A stretch of DNA of 64,000 bases, taken from contig VZQC01000392.1 in the NCBI GenBank assembly GCA_009823505.1, positions 1,653,186-1,717,185 of the forward strand, read 5' to 3'. The position numbers and the translations under genes are program-made. Below are positions 1-11,099 of this stretch, in pieces; position 1 is the first letter of the stretch; each line of letters opens with the position of its first letter. This DNA is from Rhizomys pruinosus (lineage: Eukaryota > Chordata > Mammalia > Rodentia > Spalacidae). The notes beneath the pieces are model-generated. The model searched no databases. It had not been told where the DNA came from and worked only from the letters and a program-made list of their open reading frames with translations.

Positions 1-199
1 GGGGAAGTAAAGAAGTCTCTTGTATTAAGACACGGCTTTGTTCGGCACCGTAGAAAGGTAAGTTATTCAGTTAGGATTCATTAAAAATAGGTGTTACTAG
101 TAGGATCCACACAGAGGCCTGGATGTCTGCAACGATCTGAGGCATTTCTTCCCTACAATGCCCAGAGGAGTCAATAATTCTGCTGGCACTTTCTGGTAA
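1..199 (-). repeat. Unnamed repeat family, I segment, inverted fragment
   Basis: The first 110 or so bases are the reverse complement of the stretch near 2045-2165, with substitutions and small indels. The shared marks are a 'ggatcctact' block and the 'gagacttctttac' type block. It is the end of an inverted copy of the I segment found forward at 1370-2620 and 11100-12380. It is cut by the window edge. I do not recognise the family. Confidence 0.55.
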
Positions 200-770
200 A
201 TTACAATGGATTAAATCATAGTCAATCCAAACATCCTTGTGTCTATACCAAAAGTAACCTACCATTACAATTAGTACTCTTTAAATAACTATATATCTAA
301 ATTGAGGCGTGCTGCTTCATTAGTAGGATCAAAAGGCCATATATTATAACTGGCTCTATAAATACCTATATATCCCTTATATTGTGTGTGTGCTTAATTA
401 GTAGGATCAAAAGGGTTATATGGCCCGTGGACAAGCTGTACAAGTCCGCGCATGAAGAAAGACAGGTGCGCGAATTTGGAACTAGAGACGCAAGACAACC
501 AGCTTCCAGAGAAAGTACAACTGCTTTGGCTTCGTCATCCACCCTGTGGCCCACTTTTGCTAAAACCTCAGGGAAACATATCCATGGCGGAATGTAAGGG
601 CTGAGATTGGTGTGAATGGTGAAACTGCAGCAACATAATAGACTGGACAAGCTCATTTGATCCTCGCACGTGTGATTGAAACATGCAAGCCCCCCCTGGC
701 GGACTGGTGGGAGCCGGATGAAGCTGTGTGCGGTTTGGGCACAGCTGCGCGGCAAATGTGTTTTACATGA
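200..770 (+). repeat. Unnamed repeat family, U segment, copy 1
   Basis: This stretch aligns with 3100-3560 and with the reverse complement of 10290-10700. Shared blocks include 'tgtctataccaaa', 'tcattagtag', 'ccagagaaagta', 'gaatgtaagggctg' and 'tttgggcaca'. Compared with the 3.1 kb copy it has many one- to few-base insertions and extra CpGs, which look either like decay or like sequencing noise. Open frames of 71 and 129 codons on the two strands have no recognisable domain, and I do not call them genes. The end structure is not resolved, so an LTR origin is possible but unproved. Confidence 0.6.
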
Positions 771-844
771 AAAATGTTTTTAAAATATAAAATAATAAAT
801 AAAAAAAAAAAAAAAAAAATGGAAAACAAAACAAAAACATAAAA

Positions 845-1003
845 AACAGAAGAGATACGCGCAGAAACGTTATGGCACGAACATGCATTGATACCCTGGG
901 TGGAGAGGGTGGGGTGGGGGGGAAGTGAAGGGGATATATGCTGAACTTAATTGGAAAATGGTGTATGAAATACACAAAAGCATCATAAAAATAAAAAAAA
1001 AAA
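845..1003 (+). mobile_element. L1 3' UTR fragment with A-rich tail
   Basis: The G-rich run and the following 'gctgaacttaattgg...atggtgtatgaaatacacaaaagcatc' stretch match the 3' ends of the full-length L1-B (about 49222-49340) and its second copy (59565-59690). Only the terminal 3' UTR is present, so this is a severely 5'-truncated insertion. An A-rich stretch (about 790-840) lies upstream. Confidence 0.65.
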
Positions 1004-1005
1004 AC

Positions 1006-1245
1006 GGGCTGGAGAGATGGCCTAGCGTGGTTAAGAGAACCAACTGGGGACCTGGGTTCGATCCCCAGCATGGTGGCTGAGAACCATCGGTGGCTGAGAA
1101 CCATCTGTAACTCCAAATTCGCAGGAGAACTCCAGTTCCAGCAGGAATCCGAGAACTCCCTTCTGACCTTCTGCGGCATTGCACGACACGGGTGCCACAA
1201 ACCTACATGCAGACCAATACATTCAATACACATAAATAAATAACA
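1006..1245 (+). mobile_element. B2-type SINE
   Basis: This is a tRNA-derived SINE starting 'gggctggagagatggcctagcg', with the B-box-like 'ggttcgatcccc' and the block 'cattgcacgacacgg' shared by all B2s in the window. A 17 bp unit ('ggtggctgagaaccatc') is duplicated in tandem at about 1070-1106. It carries several indels relative to the other copies. Confidence 0.85.
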
Positions 1246-1259
1246 TAACTTGTTTTAAA

Positions 1260-1355
1260 AGAACGTGAAATACTCAAAAAAAAATAAAAAATAAAATAAA
1301 TAAAAATAAAAAAAGAAAAAAAAAGTAAAATACATTTCTTTAATGAAAAAAAAAA
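1260..1355 (+). repeat. A-rich low-complexity tract
   Basis: Runs of A interrupted by single T, G or C, following the B2 tail. It is probably the eroded tail of one or more retroelements. Confidence 0.7.
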
Positions 1356-1369
1356 ATTGGCGTGAGTTC

Positions 1370-2620
1370 AACAAGTATTCAATTTTGCCAAGACTCTGTC
1401 TACAGGTTACAATGGTGTTTTAGGACTTAGTAAACGTAATATGTGTATATTAAACAACCATTAGGTTAAAGGTCTGATAAAAACGCGTAATACACCTGAG
1501 TTTAATTGGAAATATAAATTGTTGTCCACATTTGTTTTACTTATAATCTGTATAACAATAACTTTGGGATTGGCACATACAAATGTTCTCTATAATTTTT
1601 TCTGTTGTACAGTATCATCTTGTAGCATTCTCTTTTACCTGTAGGATGATTTAACTTAAAAAATTAAGTTTGCTTCCCAAGTTAATGACATACAGTCACC
1701 CAATACAGCTTGGGTGAATTTGATGAAATCTGCGCCTTGATTCCTGCCTATAGGTATATGTACTACAACTGCCTTTTTGAGACTCATGGGTCAAAAAACA
1801 AAAACCTAAAATGAAAAGGGGGGATACAGATATATATGAAACCTTTCTGTCAAAAACTTTGCAATTTAAATCTTAAAACTAACTACGGGAAAAGATTTGT
1901 ATGTTCCAACAGGTCAAAATGTCACCAACTTAATAGCTGAGAAAGAAAAGATACAGCTTTGCATTATGTAGGATGTACCAGGAAGTGCCAGCAGAAAGGT
2001 TGGCCTATCTGAACACTGAAAGGAAGAAAATCCTCAGACTGCTATAGGCATCAAACCCCTCTGTGGATCCTACTTGTAACAACTATTTATAAGTCCTAAC
2101 GAAACTTACCTTCTAGGTGCCACAAAGTTTTAATACGAGAGACTTTCTTACCTCCCCTTCACAGAACAAGGAGGGATATGATGATGATGAGGTCATTCTC
2201 TAACTGTAAATTGGAGCCAACTGTTATAGAGGTAATCTCTTATGAAACCAGAAAAACTGCCTTCTTTAATTGACTAATAGACACAGGAACTGTGAAAAGG
2301 ATTATTCTCTATTCAGAACCAAATATAATACTAAAGCCTCCTTAAGCTGTGCACTTAAGCAAAATATATTAATACAGGAGAGCTCTGATATCAGCAATGG
2401 ATTATTCTACCAAGGAGATGTTGGCCAGGGGATCCAAGCCCCCACAAAAGGTAAAGGCTTCTTGCTTGTAAACTGGGATACCTGCAAGAAGAGAGGCAAT
2501 AAGGCCCTGCTGTCGAAGACCTGATGTAAGCATGGGAAAGATGTATTAAGACTGCACTTGCAAGTGTACAGTTGGTTTCTGGAATACCAGAGAGTGTTAC
2601 TAAAGGCCACTAAACCAATA
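1370..2620 (+). repeat. Unnamed repeat family, I segment, copy A
   Basis: The stretch is collinear with 11130-12380 over about 1.2 kb. Shared blocks include 'gacttagtaaa', 'aataactttggg', 'gaaatgccagc/gaagtgccagc', 'ctctgatatcagcaatg', 'aggagatgttggc' and 'aaggccactaaac'. Divergence is roughly 20-30 percent by eye. It is followed directly by the U segment, so I and U may be parts of one element. No retroviral domain could be recognised in any frame; the longest open frames are 84 and 67 codons. Confidence 0.65.
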
Positions 2621-2639
2621 AAGCAAATATAGGTCTCCT

Positions 2640-3560
2640 TGAGTCAAACAAGACTCTTCTGCCAGCACCAGCTACACTTCACCTGCCTGGAAATACTGTG
2701 CAGCAGTGGCAGCCATATGTCTGTATATCCCAAATCTAATTGGCTAGTAGCTCTCTCCTTGGAGGAATAACCCACGGCTGATGCCACACGCTTACATCCT
2801 CTAGTGGTTAGGAGATGTTATAAGCCACAGTAAGACCCTGTCATATTTTTTTTATTTAATTTATTTTTGTATGTGTATAAATGTGCACCGTGTCATGCAA
2901 TGCCACAGAGGTCAGAAGAGGGTCTCGGATTCCCCTGTAACTGGAGTTCTCCTGAAATTGGAGTTACAGAAGGTTCTTAGCTGCCATGTGGGTGCTGGGG
3001 ATTGAACCTGGGTCCTCTGCAAGAGCAGTTGGTGCTCTTAACCGCTAGGCTATCTCTCCAGCCCCCGACCTTGTCATATTTTACAGAAAAAACGTAATTC
3101 ATGGATTAACGTACCATCTAAGCATCTGTGTCTATACCAAAGTAGCCTACCATAACAATTGGTACTGTTTAAATACCTATATATCTAATTGCTTGTGCTT
3201 CATTAGTAGAATTGAAAGGTTATTCCTGGACAAACTGTCAGCCCATGAAAGGAAACAGCCAGAATTGACCAGAGTCCAAAACGACAACTCCAGAGAAAGT
3301 AGATTGTTTTGCTTCTCATCCACCTGTGCCCCTTTTCTAAGCCTAGGGAACAATCTGCAGAAGAGGGGGCGTGGTAGAATGTAAGGGCTGCAATTGGGGT
3401 GAATGGTGAAACTACAGCAATATAGTCTGGACACTTATTTGATCATATTTGATTGAACATACAAGCCCCCCCCCACCCCAGCTAGATGGTGGGAGCCTTG
3501 GGCTGTGTGGGTTTGGGCACAACTGCTTGCAAACTGGTTTTACATGAAGGATGCTTGTAC
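2640..3560 (+). repeat. Unnamed repeat family, U segment, copy 2
   Basis: This is the most complete copy. The part before the B2 (2740-2840) and the part after it (3068-3560) both match the single inverted stretch at 10290-10890, showing that the B2 at 2846-3065 inserted into a pre-existing repeat. It contains a poly-C run near 3464-3478. No coding capacity was recognised. Confidence 0.65.
2846..3065 (-). mobile_element. B2-type SINE, antisense
   Basis: The reverse strand reads from 'ggggctggagagatagcctagcgg' at about 3065 down to an A-rich tail near 2846. It sits inside the U segment copy 2. Confidence 0.88.
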
Positions 3561-3664
3561 TCATAAATTATTACTTATCGTTAAAAAATTGAAAAAAAGA
3601 AAAGAAAATTAAGCATGACATAAGAAGATGTAATTGGGTATCAGGTTAACAAGGAGCAAACCTG

Positions 3665-4197
3665 TGATGGCTAATCTTAATTCCACTTGACTGGATCTAG
3701 ATAGAATTAACTGAAATGAGAGTTTCTTCATTAGATTATTTGAAGCTGGAAGACCCACCCTAAATGTGGGCATTACCTTCTGATGCCAGCCCATATTAAA
3801 AAAAAAAAAAAAACATGGCAGATGGGAGCTTTTTGCCTACTTGCCTTCTCTCCCACTGGCAATTTCATCTTTTTTTGGGGGGGGGCAATTTCATCTTGTT
3901 ACTCTGGCATTCCTCTGCTCATAGCAGAACCAACTTCTTCAGACTCCAATGTAGACTGAAGACTAGCAGACCTCCAGGAATCATTTAGGCCTTCAGCACC
4001 AGATTGGGACTGCTGAGACATCCAGCCTCATGGACTGAGAGGTAAGCAGCTATCCTCCATGGTCTATGCTCCAAGTTCCTGCCCTGAGTTCCCGCCTTGG
4101 CTTCCCTTGATGATGGACTGTGTTGTTAGCCAAATAAACCCTTTCCTCCTCAAGTTGGTTTTGGTCAGTGTTTTTATCATAGCAATAGAAAGTAACT
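3665..4197 (+). mobile_element. Rodent LTR-like repeat, near full length
   Basis: The sequence begins 'tgatggctaatcttaattcc...ttgactgg' and ends with the '...ccaaataaaccctttcctcc...gcaatagaaagtaactaa' block. I know this as the 3' end of a very common roughly 0.5 kb rodent LTR-like repeat; the exact family name was not checked. A poly(A) run (3796-3813) and a short G run (3875-3885) interrupt it. A second copy lies head to head immediately downstream. Confidence 0.55.
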
Positions 4198-4200
4198 AAA

Positions 4201-4535
4201 ACGCTGACCAAAACCAACTTGGAGAGGAAAGGTTTATTTGGCTTACAGGTAACAACAGTCCATCATCAAGCAAAACCAAGACAAGAATTCAGGGTAGGGT
4301 CCTGCAGGACAAGACCTGAAGCTGAGACTAAGGAGGAAAGCTGCTTACATCCTTGCTTCTCCTGGTTTGCTCAGCTACTCTTCTTATACTGCCCAAGGAT
4401 GGTACAGTCCACAGTGGACTGGGCCCTGCTATATCAATTAGCAATTAAGAAAGTGCTCCACAGACATGCCCACAGGCCAGTCAGATGGAGGAAATTACTC
4501 AAATGAGGTTCCCTCTTCCAAGGTTTCTAGTTTTG
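4201..4535 (-). mobile_element. Rodent LTR-like repeat, antisense partial copy
   Basis: It starts 'gctgaccaaaaccaacttgg', the reverse complement of the end of the preceding element. It runs through 'cttatactgccc', 'cagtggactgggccctgc' and 'gaggttccctcttcc', blocks also seen at 17170-17375 and 18033-18205. Together with the preceding element it makes a short hairpin-forming inverted repeat around 4129-4240. Confidence 0.55.
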
Positions 4536-6528
4536 TGTTCTGTTGACAATAAAAACAAAATTTTAAAAATAACCTAACCAACACAGTTTATTATCAGTTT
4601 TCTTAGTTTCTGACTTTAGTATAGGTGAAGAAAAAAAGAGCTCTGAAATGAGGATAGGAAGGGCTAAGGAGCAGTGGGGATGAGTTGTCATCTGCACAAC
4701 ACAAAGAGATTGTAGGCACACAACCCAGGAAGCGCCCACTTGGGCTTTTCCACAGAGGGCCACATTCCTCTGATTCTGTGGCAGTGGGAAGTTCTAGGGG
4801 CTATGGAAAGGAAAGCCAAGTGTTTTCAAAGCTACTACCTCTCCTGGGAAGCATCTGTTACAGATGAGCTCAATTCTGGTTCTGCATACCAGCAAGGAAT
4901 CCCACTGGGAGAAACTGTAGGATCCAGTCAACATCACCACAGCAGAAGAGCTATTCCATTCCTAATAGCTCCCTCCACACTTGTAGTAGAAGCCACTGGT
5001 GCCCAATGAAAAGCTCCTGCCTCTACTTGACTAAGACCTCTGGGAGTTTCCAGAATCTACCTGCTATAGCCCTCCAGAACCCATCTGCTCACAGCCTTGA
5101 TGCCTCAGACTACATCAGTTGCCCCTGTGTTTCACCCTAGCTGCTTTGGGCTGTCACCAGCTTGGAGCCCACTGTGCAGTGCAGACAGCTAAGGTGACTA
5201 TGGTGGGTTCCAGCCCAGCATGCTGCCTTATTTCCAACATCGTAGGCTAGATCAAACACAAGGTCCCCATCTGTCAGGAAGATAAATTTGCATAAAAATC
5301 TGAGGGGAATAGCCTAGCAAATAGAAGGTACTTATATGTTTGAGTTCCAGAGGCCTTCCCTGGAGATTTCTGTGAAAATTAGATACAGATTGGTACAATT
5401 ATAAAGGTGGTCTCCAGGCAATAGAGATTTGAATGTCCTCTAAGAAGCAAGCACCATTAACAGCACACATTTACAGAGTGGATGATCCAGCATAGAAAAA
5501 AAACAGACTTGCAGCTCCTGGTTTCACACTCATCATCCTACCATGTTCTGTTCTCAGCCCTTGCTGCATGTAAACAAAGAACTGGCCTTAGGATGACATA
5601 CAAGGCCCCTACCAAGTACCCTGCTATCATCCTGACCTCACTTCTGTCCCATCCTCCTACACACATTGCTTTAGTCATAATGCCTACTTGCAGCTCAGTG
5701 AACACACTAGGCACATCTGTACCCCCCACCCCTCCACACAGCCTTTGTGCCAGTTCCCATGGGTGTAGAACCTTCATCTACCAGTACAATGGGACTCACT
5801 CTAGTACCTCCTTGCAAGTTTGCCTAGGCATATCCTCCCCAATCCAGAGGCCATTTTAATTGCCCTGTCTGCAAAGAACCAATACTCTATTCTATTCTCT
5901 CTTGTTTCCTCCACAGCAGTCTTAACCACCTGACATGCTATACAATGCATTCCTTGACTATAGGCATGTTTTGTATCCTCCACAAGGATGTCAGCATGCT
6001 GGAAGAGAGCCCAGACTTTCCCTGGAGTATCAGGCACATGAATGAATGAAAGAACAAAGAGAGTCACTGTCCTAGCAATTTGCTGATAAAAATTCTGTGG
6101 ACTCCTATACTACTTATGTTAGAAGTCCCTGACCCTTCATATTATCTCTCTATCTCTGAAAAGGTCAGTGGGGTTAATCTGCTGAACCCAGGACTCCAAA
6201 GCCACACAGGGCTGCTCTCAAGCCTAGTAGGAGGTAAGCACTAGAAGCTCTCTCATTCTACCATTTGAGTCAGATTTGACCTACCACTTTCAACCAAGAT
6301 TAACAAGAGCATTCCTTTACTCTCCAAGCCTCAGGAAATGGGTAGAATAGCAATACCCAGCCCAAATGTCATTCTATGAACTGAACTACAAGGAGATAGT
6401 TAAATCAGGATAGCCAGCACAAAGCAGGGCACTTCATAAACATTAGCACCTATTATGGTTACATTGTTTCCCATGAAACACTGCTTAAAAACAAGTTTCC
6501 TCCTGAAAATTGTGAAGATAACATTTAT
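4536..6528. other. No recognisable feature
   Basis: Mixed-composition DNA without simple repeats or SINEs that I can identify. Short open frames (up to 125 codons, 5482-5859) show no domain, signal peptide or codon pattern that supports a gene. An exon of an unknown gene cannot be excluded by eye. Confidence 0.4.
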
Positions 6529-6745
6529 GGGGCTAGATAGATAGCTCAGCAGTTAAGAGGGCTGATTGCTCTTGCAGAAGAATAGGGTTCAGTTCCCAGA
6601 ACCCACATGGCAGCTAATAACCATTCATAAACTCCAGATCCAGGAGATCTGAAACCCCCTTATGACTTCTACAGGCACTGCACACACCTAGCACACTTGC
6701 ATATACCAGGCAAAACACACACATAAAATAAAAAACAAATCTAAA
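6529..6745 (+). mobile_element. B2-type SINE, diverged
   Basis: Starts 'ggggctagatagatagctcagcag' and contains 'ttgctcttgcag' and 'aacccacatggcagc'. It ends in 'cacacataaaataaaa'. It is more diverged than the other copies and so is probably an older insertion. Confidence 0.75.
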
Positions 6746-6750
6746 CAATT

Positions 6751-6951
6751 TTTTAATATTTTATTTTTTTACTATTATGAGTATATTGTCTGCATGTATG
6801 TAAGTGCACCCATGTCAAGGAATGCCTGTGGAGATCAGAAGGCGATGCTGAATTTCCCTAGACCTGGAGTTACAAATGATTGTTAGCTGCCTTGTGGGTG
6901 CTAGGAATGGAACCTGGGTCCTCTGCAAGAGCAGCCAGTGTTCTTAACCTC
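6751..6951 (-). mobile_element. B2-type SINE, antisense, truncated
   Basis: Antisense B2 running from an A-rich tail (T-rich on this strand) to 'tctgcaagagcagccagtgttcttaacc'. The first 25 or so bases of the SINE (gggctggagagatgg) are missing. It lies tail to tail with the sense B2 at 6529-6745. Confidence 0.75.
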
Positions 6952-7173
6952 AACGAATGCATTTAAGAAAGACCCAAAATAGATTTCTAGGGATGAGATG
7001 AAGCATGCACTCAAGAGGACTAACATCACATTAGACATCACTGAAGAAGGGATAAGCTGGCATAGAAATGGAACAATCTGTTTAAGACAAAATTGTGTAA
7101 AACCTAACATAAAAATTCTCTCCTCCCCAAAACTAGAGACGTGTTGCAATACACTTAAAAAATAATATCCAAA

Positions 7174-7435
7174 GGGGCTGGAGAAATGGCCTAGCGGTTA
7201 AGAGCACCGACCACTCTTACAGAGGACCCAGGTTCGATCCCCAGCACCCACATGGCGGCCAAGAACCGTCTGAAACTCCAATTCCAGGAGAACTCCAGTT
7301 CCAGGGGAATCCGATACCCTCTTCTGACCTCTGCGGCATTGCACGACACGGGTGCACAGACCTGCATGCAGACACTACATTCATACACATACAGAAATAA
7401 ATAAAAATTTAAAAAAATTTTTAATAAAAAAAAAT
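7174..7435 (+). mobile_element. B2-type SINE with target-site duplication
   Basis: Well-conserved copy with A-box-like 'tggcctagcggtt' and B-box-like 'ggttcgatcccc'. It is flanked by the perfect direct repeat 'aataatatccaaag' at 7161-7174 and 7436-7449, which marks an L1-mediated insertion. Confidence 0.93.
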
Positions 7436-7593
7436 AATAATATCCAAAGTATTTTAAAGATTTAGTTAAAAATTATGAGCTAATAAATAGATCCAAGAAG
7501 GTCAAGAATCCTGATCCTACAGAAAACATAAAAGAAATTAAACCAACACACCTTATAATCAATCACATATAAGGAAAATCTTAAAAGCTGTTA

Positions 7594-7830
7594 GAGATGG
7601 TTGGCTAGATGGCTCAGTAGCTGAGGGTACTGGACAACAAGGCTTGGGACCCTAAGTTTGATCTCTGGGATCCACCTGGTGGAAGAAGAGAACTAACTCC
7701 AAGTTGTTCTCTGACCTCCACCTGAGTGCCATGGCACACGAATATCAATACACAAACATGCATAAATACACACAGACACACACACACCTAAATAAACACC
7801 AGGAACATGTGCAAATAAATTTAATTAAAA
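7594..7830 (+). mobile_element. B3-like SINE
   Basis: Contains 'ggctagatggctcagtag', 'gatccacctggtgg', 'aactccaagttgttctctgacctcca' in part and a CA-rich tail ending 'aaataaacacc'. The 'tggaagaagagaactaactcc' pattern is that of rodent B3 rather than of the B2s here. An A-rich tail and a CA stretch close it. Confidence 0.6.
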
Positions 7831-9503
7831 GGTAAAAACTAACAACTGCAGGGAAAAATACCAAGGAATTTTAAAATCTACTTGTTAGCTACTCTTGCCA
7901 CAAAAACAAAACAAAAGGGACAATTACAGTAATCTTCATGCCATTTGTATGTATCTCATAATACCACTGTACACTTCATATACATGCCATAGAAATTATT
8001 TTTAAAAGAATTATTATGTACAAAGGGATAAGCACAGAGATGGTAGATGGAGGCCTTCTCAGTTAAAAAAATTCAAACCTGAAGCAAATGGAATTATCTC
8101 ACCTGACTAATGAAGGGAAAAATCATGAACCAAAACATAGACATGGTGAAAACACAAAAGTAAAATGACTTTTTTCAACAAACGAAGTTAAAATCATTCA
8201 TAATCCAACACACCTCAACTACAAATAACATTAAAATAAGCCCACGGCACAGAATGAAAATATCAACATGATTTAGGAAAAACACCATTATACCTTTTAG
8301 GGATTTTAGAATGGCACGAACACAGTCCTGCTACCTTCCTTGAGTTCTTATCTATAATTTTCCTACATATACTTTTGTGGAATAAGATTAAACTCTTTCT
8401 GAGTACAGCTCTATCCTCTGTGCCCCACCAGCCAAAAACAGAAGCCAGCTGAGGAAAGGGATTTCTTCTAGATTCACTGAGATCCCAAGCCAACATCAGA
8501 TTTTCCGCTTCTAATACCATACTACACATCACAGTCCCATACATCTGCTATGCCCCTTGTTTGCATACTTGCAGTGACACAACTAGCATCTTTCATGGGC
8601 TTTCATGTCCTTGTTATAGCAGGATAAGACTAGAGTTCCTTCCGACACACAGTGGGGACTTCAGGGGCTTCCCAGTGGGAGAGAGGACAAGCACATGACA
8701 CACAAGGACAGAGCAATACAATGGGGGCAGCACTCTTAGACTTCTCTGTGGATGGTTTTATGCTACCACTTCAAAAGTCACACTGATGATTTGGGACTAC
8801 ACTCGGTGTTCTATGGTGGGACATACCTGGAAATGTACCTAGAAAAATATTTGCAGGTTGCGTTTTTTATAAATGTGCCTACAGAAGCTGAGACTTTCAT
8901 AGATCTCAATAAAGAACCCCAAACTAAAGAGACCACAGCAAGGATCTGACTTCAAGAGGAGGGCAACCTTGACTCCTTCTCCAGATCTGGGGGACAGAGT
9001 ATCTCATTAACTCGCCTCCAACAGTAGAACAGAATGCAAGTCCTACAGTGCCAACAAGATCAGGAGGAGGAGTAGCTGGGGTTTAAAATGGTTTCTATTG
9101 GGGGAGGACAGGCAAGGATGTTCCAACTCAATTTCCATCACAGATCCACTGGTACAATTACCATTTCTACATAATTAGCACTCTCAGTAATAGTCTCAGA
9201 GGAAGGAGAAGGAAATAGTTGGGGATGAGCTTGTTTACTCCTCCAGCTCAAAAAATAGCAACCCAAGGACAATGTGTGCCCTGACAAGGCAGGAGGATAG
9301 AGATTACAAAGGCTTATCTGACACAGGTCTGACATAGTTCTATGTGACCTTTCCCTCATGCAGATACTCAGGACTGAGAAATCCCTATGCAGAGAAGGTC
9401 AGCAGTGTCTTCCCCTTCCCCACACATCTGCCCACCACCAAGGAAAGAGTATTTTCTGTTCTACTTTCCTATTTATAACAAATCATACTTTAGTTAAGTG
9501 TAG

Positions 9504-9504
<1 letters not shown>
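7831..9504. other. No recognisable feature
   Basis: AT-rich to mixed DNA without identifiable genes, SINEs or L1. The longest open frames (93 codons at 8263-8544 on the minus strand and 65 codons at 8752-8949 on the plus strand) carry nothing recognisable. Confidence 0.4.
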
Positions 9505-9539
<35 letters not shown>

Positions 9540-9554
9540 GCGCGCACGCGCGCG
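9505..9554. repeat. (CA)n-(CG)n alternating purine-pyrimidine tract
   Basis: A CA repeat passes directly into a CG/CA alternation (9538-9554). The whole 50 bp alternates purine and pyrimidine, the classic Z-DNA-prone pattern. It is also unusually CpG dense for this AT-rich context. Confidence 0.95.
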
Positions 9555-9747
9555 GATAAGGTCTAATATTATAATTTTAAAAGAAACAATTGCCAGGAAC
9601 AACATGACTGGGAGGAGCTAATGAGGCACATGAGGAGCACAAAAGGAAAGGGGGTCATCATTAATTTAAGTCAAAGGGTCAACAAATATAACTAAGTACA
9701 CTGCAAAGAGGAAATTTTGCTATTTTCAAACTATAATCCTTTCTTTT

Positions 9748-9889
9748 TCTTTTTTTTTTTGTGATAGGGTCTCACTGGCCAACTGGAACTTGCTACGCAG
9801 ACCAGGTTGGCACCAAACTTGCAAAGATCTCCCTGTTTCTACCTCCCAAGTGCTGAGATTAAAGGTGTATACTATCACTACCCAGCTAG
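9748..9889 (-). mobile_element. B1 SINE, antisense, diverged
   Basis: Starts with a poly(T) tract and 'gatagggtctcac', and continues through 'cagaccaggttgg' and 'cccaagtgctgagattaaagg' to 'tacccagct'. This is the reverse complement of a 7SL-derived B1. Confidence 0.85.
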
Positions 9890-9940
9890 AATTATTTTTT
9901 TTTCCTTTATTTATTTCCTTTAGCTTTTTAAGGGATTTGT

Positions 9941-10165
9941 GGGGCTGGAGAGATGGCCTAGCGGTTAAGAGTGCGGACTGCTCTTGCAGAGGACCCAGGT
10001 TCAATCCCCAGCACCCACATGGTGGCTGAGAACCATCCTTAACTCCAGTTCCAGGGGAATCTGAAGCCCTCTTCTGACCTCGATGACACTGCACAACACG
10101 GGTGCACCAACCTACATGCAGACAGTACGTTCATACACATAAAAAAATAAAAATTATAAAAAAAA
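9941..10165 (+). mobile_element. B2-type SINE with target-site duplication
   Basis: Starts 'ggggctggagagatggcctagcgg'. It is flanked by 'tttttaagggatt' at 9925-9937 and 10166-10178, a 13 bp perfect duplication. Confidence 0.93.
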
Positions 10166-10289
10166 TTTTTAAGGGATTCTACAATATAATAGTACAGTTG
10201 TTTTCAGATAACATTGACATTGCTCAGTTTGCCATACAATTAGGTAATTGGTGCATTTTTTTTAAGTGAGCCAAATTATTAAGCATAAG

Positions 10290-10890
10290 CAATGAATGTA
10301 AGTAACAGTCATGTAAAACCAATTTGCAAGTATCTATGTCTAAATTTTGAACAATCCAAGGTTCCCTTGGTCCAGTTGGAGAAGCTTATATGCACAGGCA
10401 TGTTGCTCAAATAGGAGTCCAGTCTATATTGCTATAGTCTCATGATTCACCCCAATCTCTCCTCAGCCCTTACATTCTACCATGCCTCCTCTTCCGCAAG
10501 TTGTTCCCTAGGCTTTGGGAAAGGAGCACAAGTGGGTGAGAAGCAAAACAGTCTATTATCTCTGGAGATGTCATTTTGGACTCTAGTCTGTTCAGGTTGT
10601 TTCCCTTCATGGGTTGACAGCTTATGCAGGGATACCTTTTTAATCCTACTAACAAAGCACAAGCAATTAGATGTACAGGCATTTAAGCAGTACTAATTAT
10701 TATGGCAAGCTAAGCTGTGAGCACAGACACAGATGCTTGGATGGTATGCTAATCCACAAACTGTGGTTTCTCTATAAAGGGTGACAAGTTCTTAGTGTGG
10801 CTCATAACATCTCCTAACTACTAGAGGACATAAGCTTGTGGCATCCGCTGTGAGTTATTCCTCCAAGGAGAGAGCTAATAGCCAATTAGA
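10290..10890 (-). repeat. Unnamed repeat family, U segment, copy 3 (inverted)
   Basis: The reverse complement matches 2740-2840 plus 3068-3560, without the B2 insertion. It is therefore the closest thing to an uninterrupted U segment in the window. It lies upstream of a forward I segment, so the U/I order is inverted compared with copy A. Confidence 0.6.
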
Positions 10891-10893
10891 TTT

Positions 10894-10918
10894 GATATAT
10901 ATATATATATATATATAC
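10894..10918. repeat. (AT)n microsatellite
   Basis: Uninterrupted alternating A and T, followed by 'acacacaatggcgg'. It falls at the boundary of the inverted U segment. Confidence 0.9.
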
Positions 10919-11099
10919 ACACAATGGCGGCCACTGTTGCAACAGTATCTCCGGCAGTTGAGGTGTAGCGTGATACTGACGGAGGAGTCTTGCGTGTCTC
11001 AAAGAGACCAATAAAATAACATATATTTATACAGAGAGGTATTTCATAGAGTTTTATACAGAAATACAAATAAACCATATCAGTTAATGGACTTGAATT

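Noticed and set aside
428..455. 'gtggacaagctgtacaagtccg' in part resembles the end of a GFP coding sequence plus vector linker
   Set aside because: The homologous U segment copy at 3228 reads 'ctggacaaactgtcagccc', so the stretch is part of the interspersed repeat. The likeness is chance and the frame around it is not GFP.
1050..1075. tRNA gene suggested by A- and B-box-like motifs
   Set aside because: All such matches lie in B2 SINEs with A-rich tails; no cloverleaf 3' half follows.
5482..5859. 125-codon frame
   Set aside because: No domain, signal, or conserved motif seen, and neighbouring frames are of similar length. Not enough to call a gene.
10919..11005. GC-richer block with 'atggcggccactg' next to the AT repeat as a possible exon or CpG island
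   Set aside because: Under 90 bp, flanked by repeat segments, with no open frame of note.
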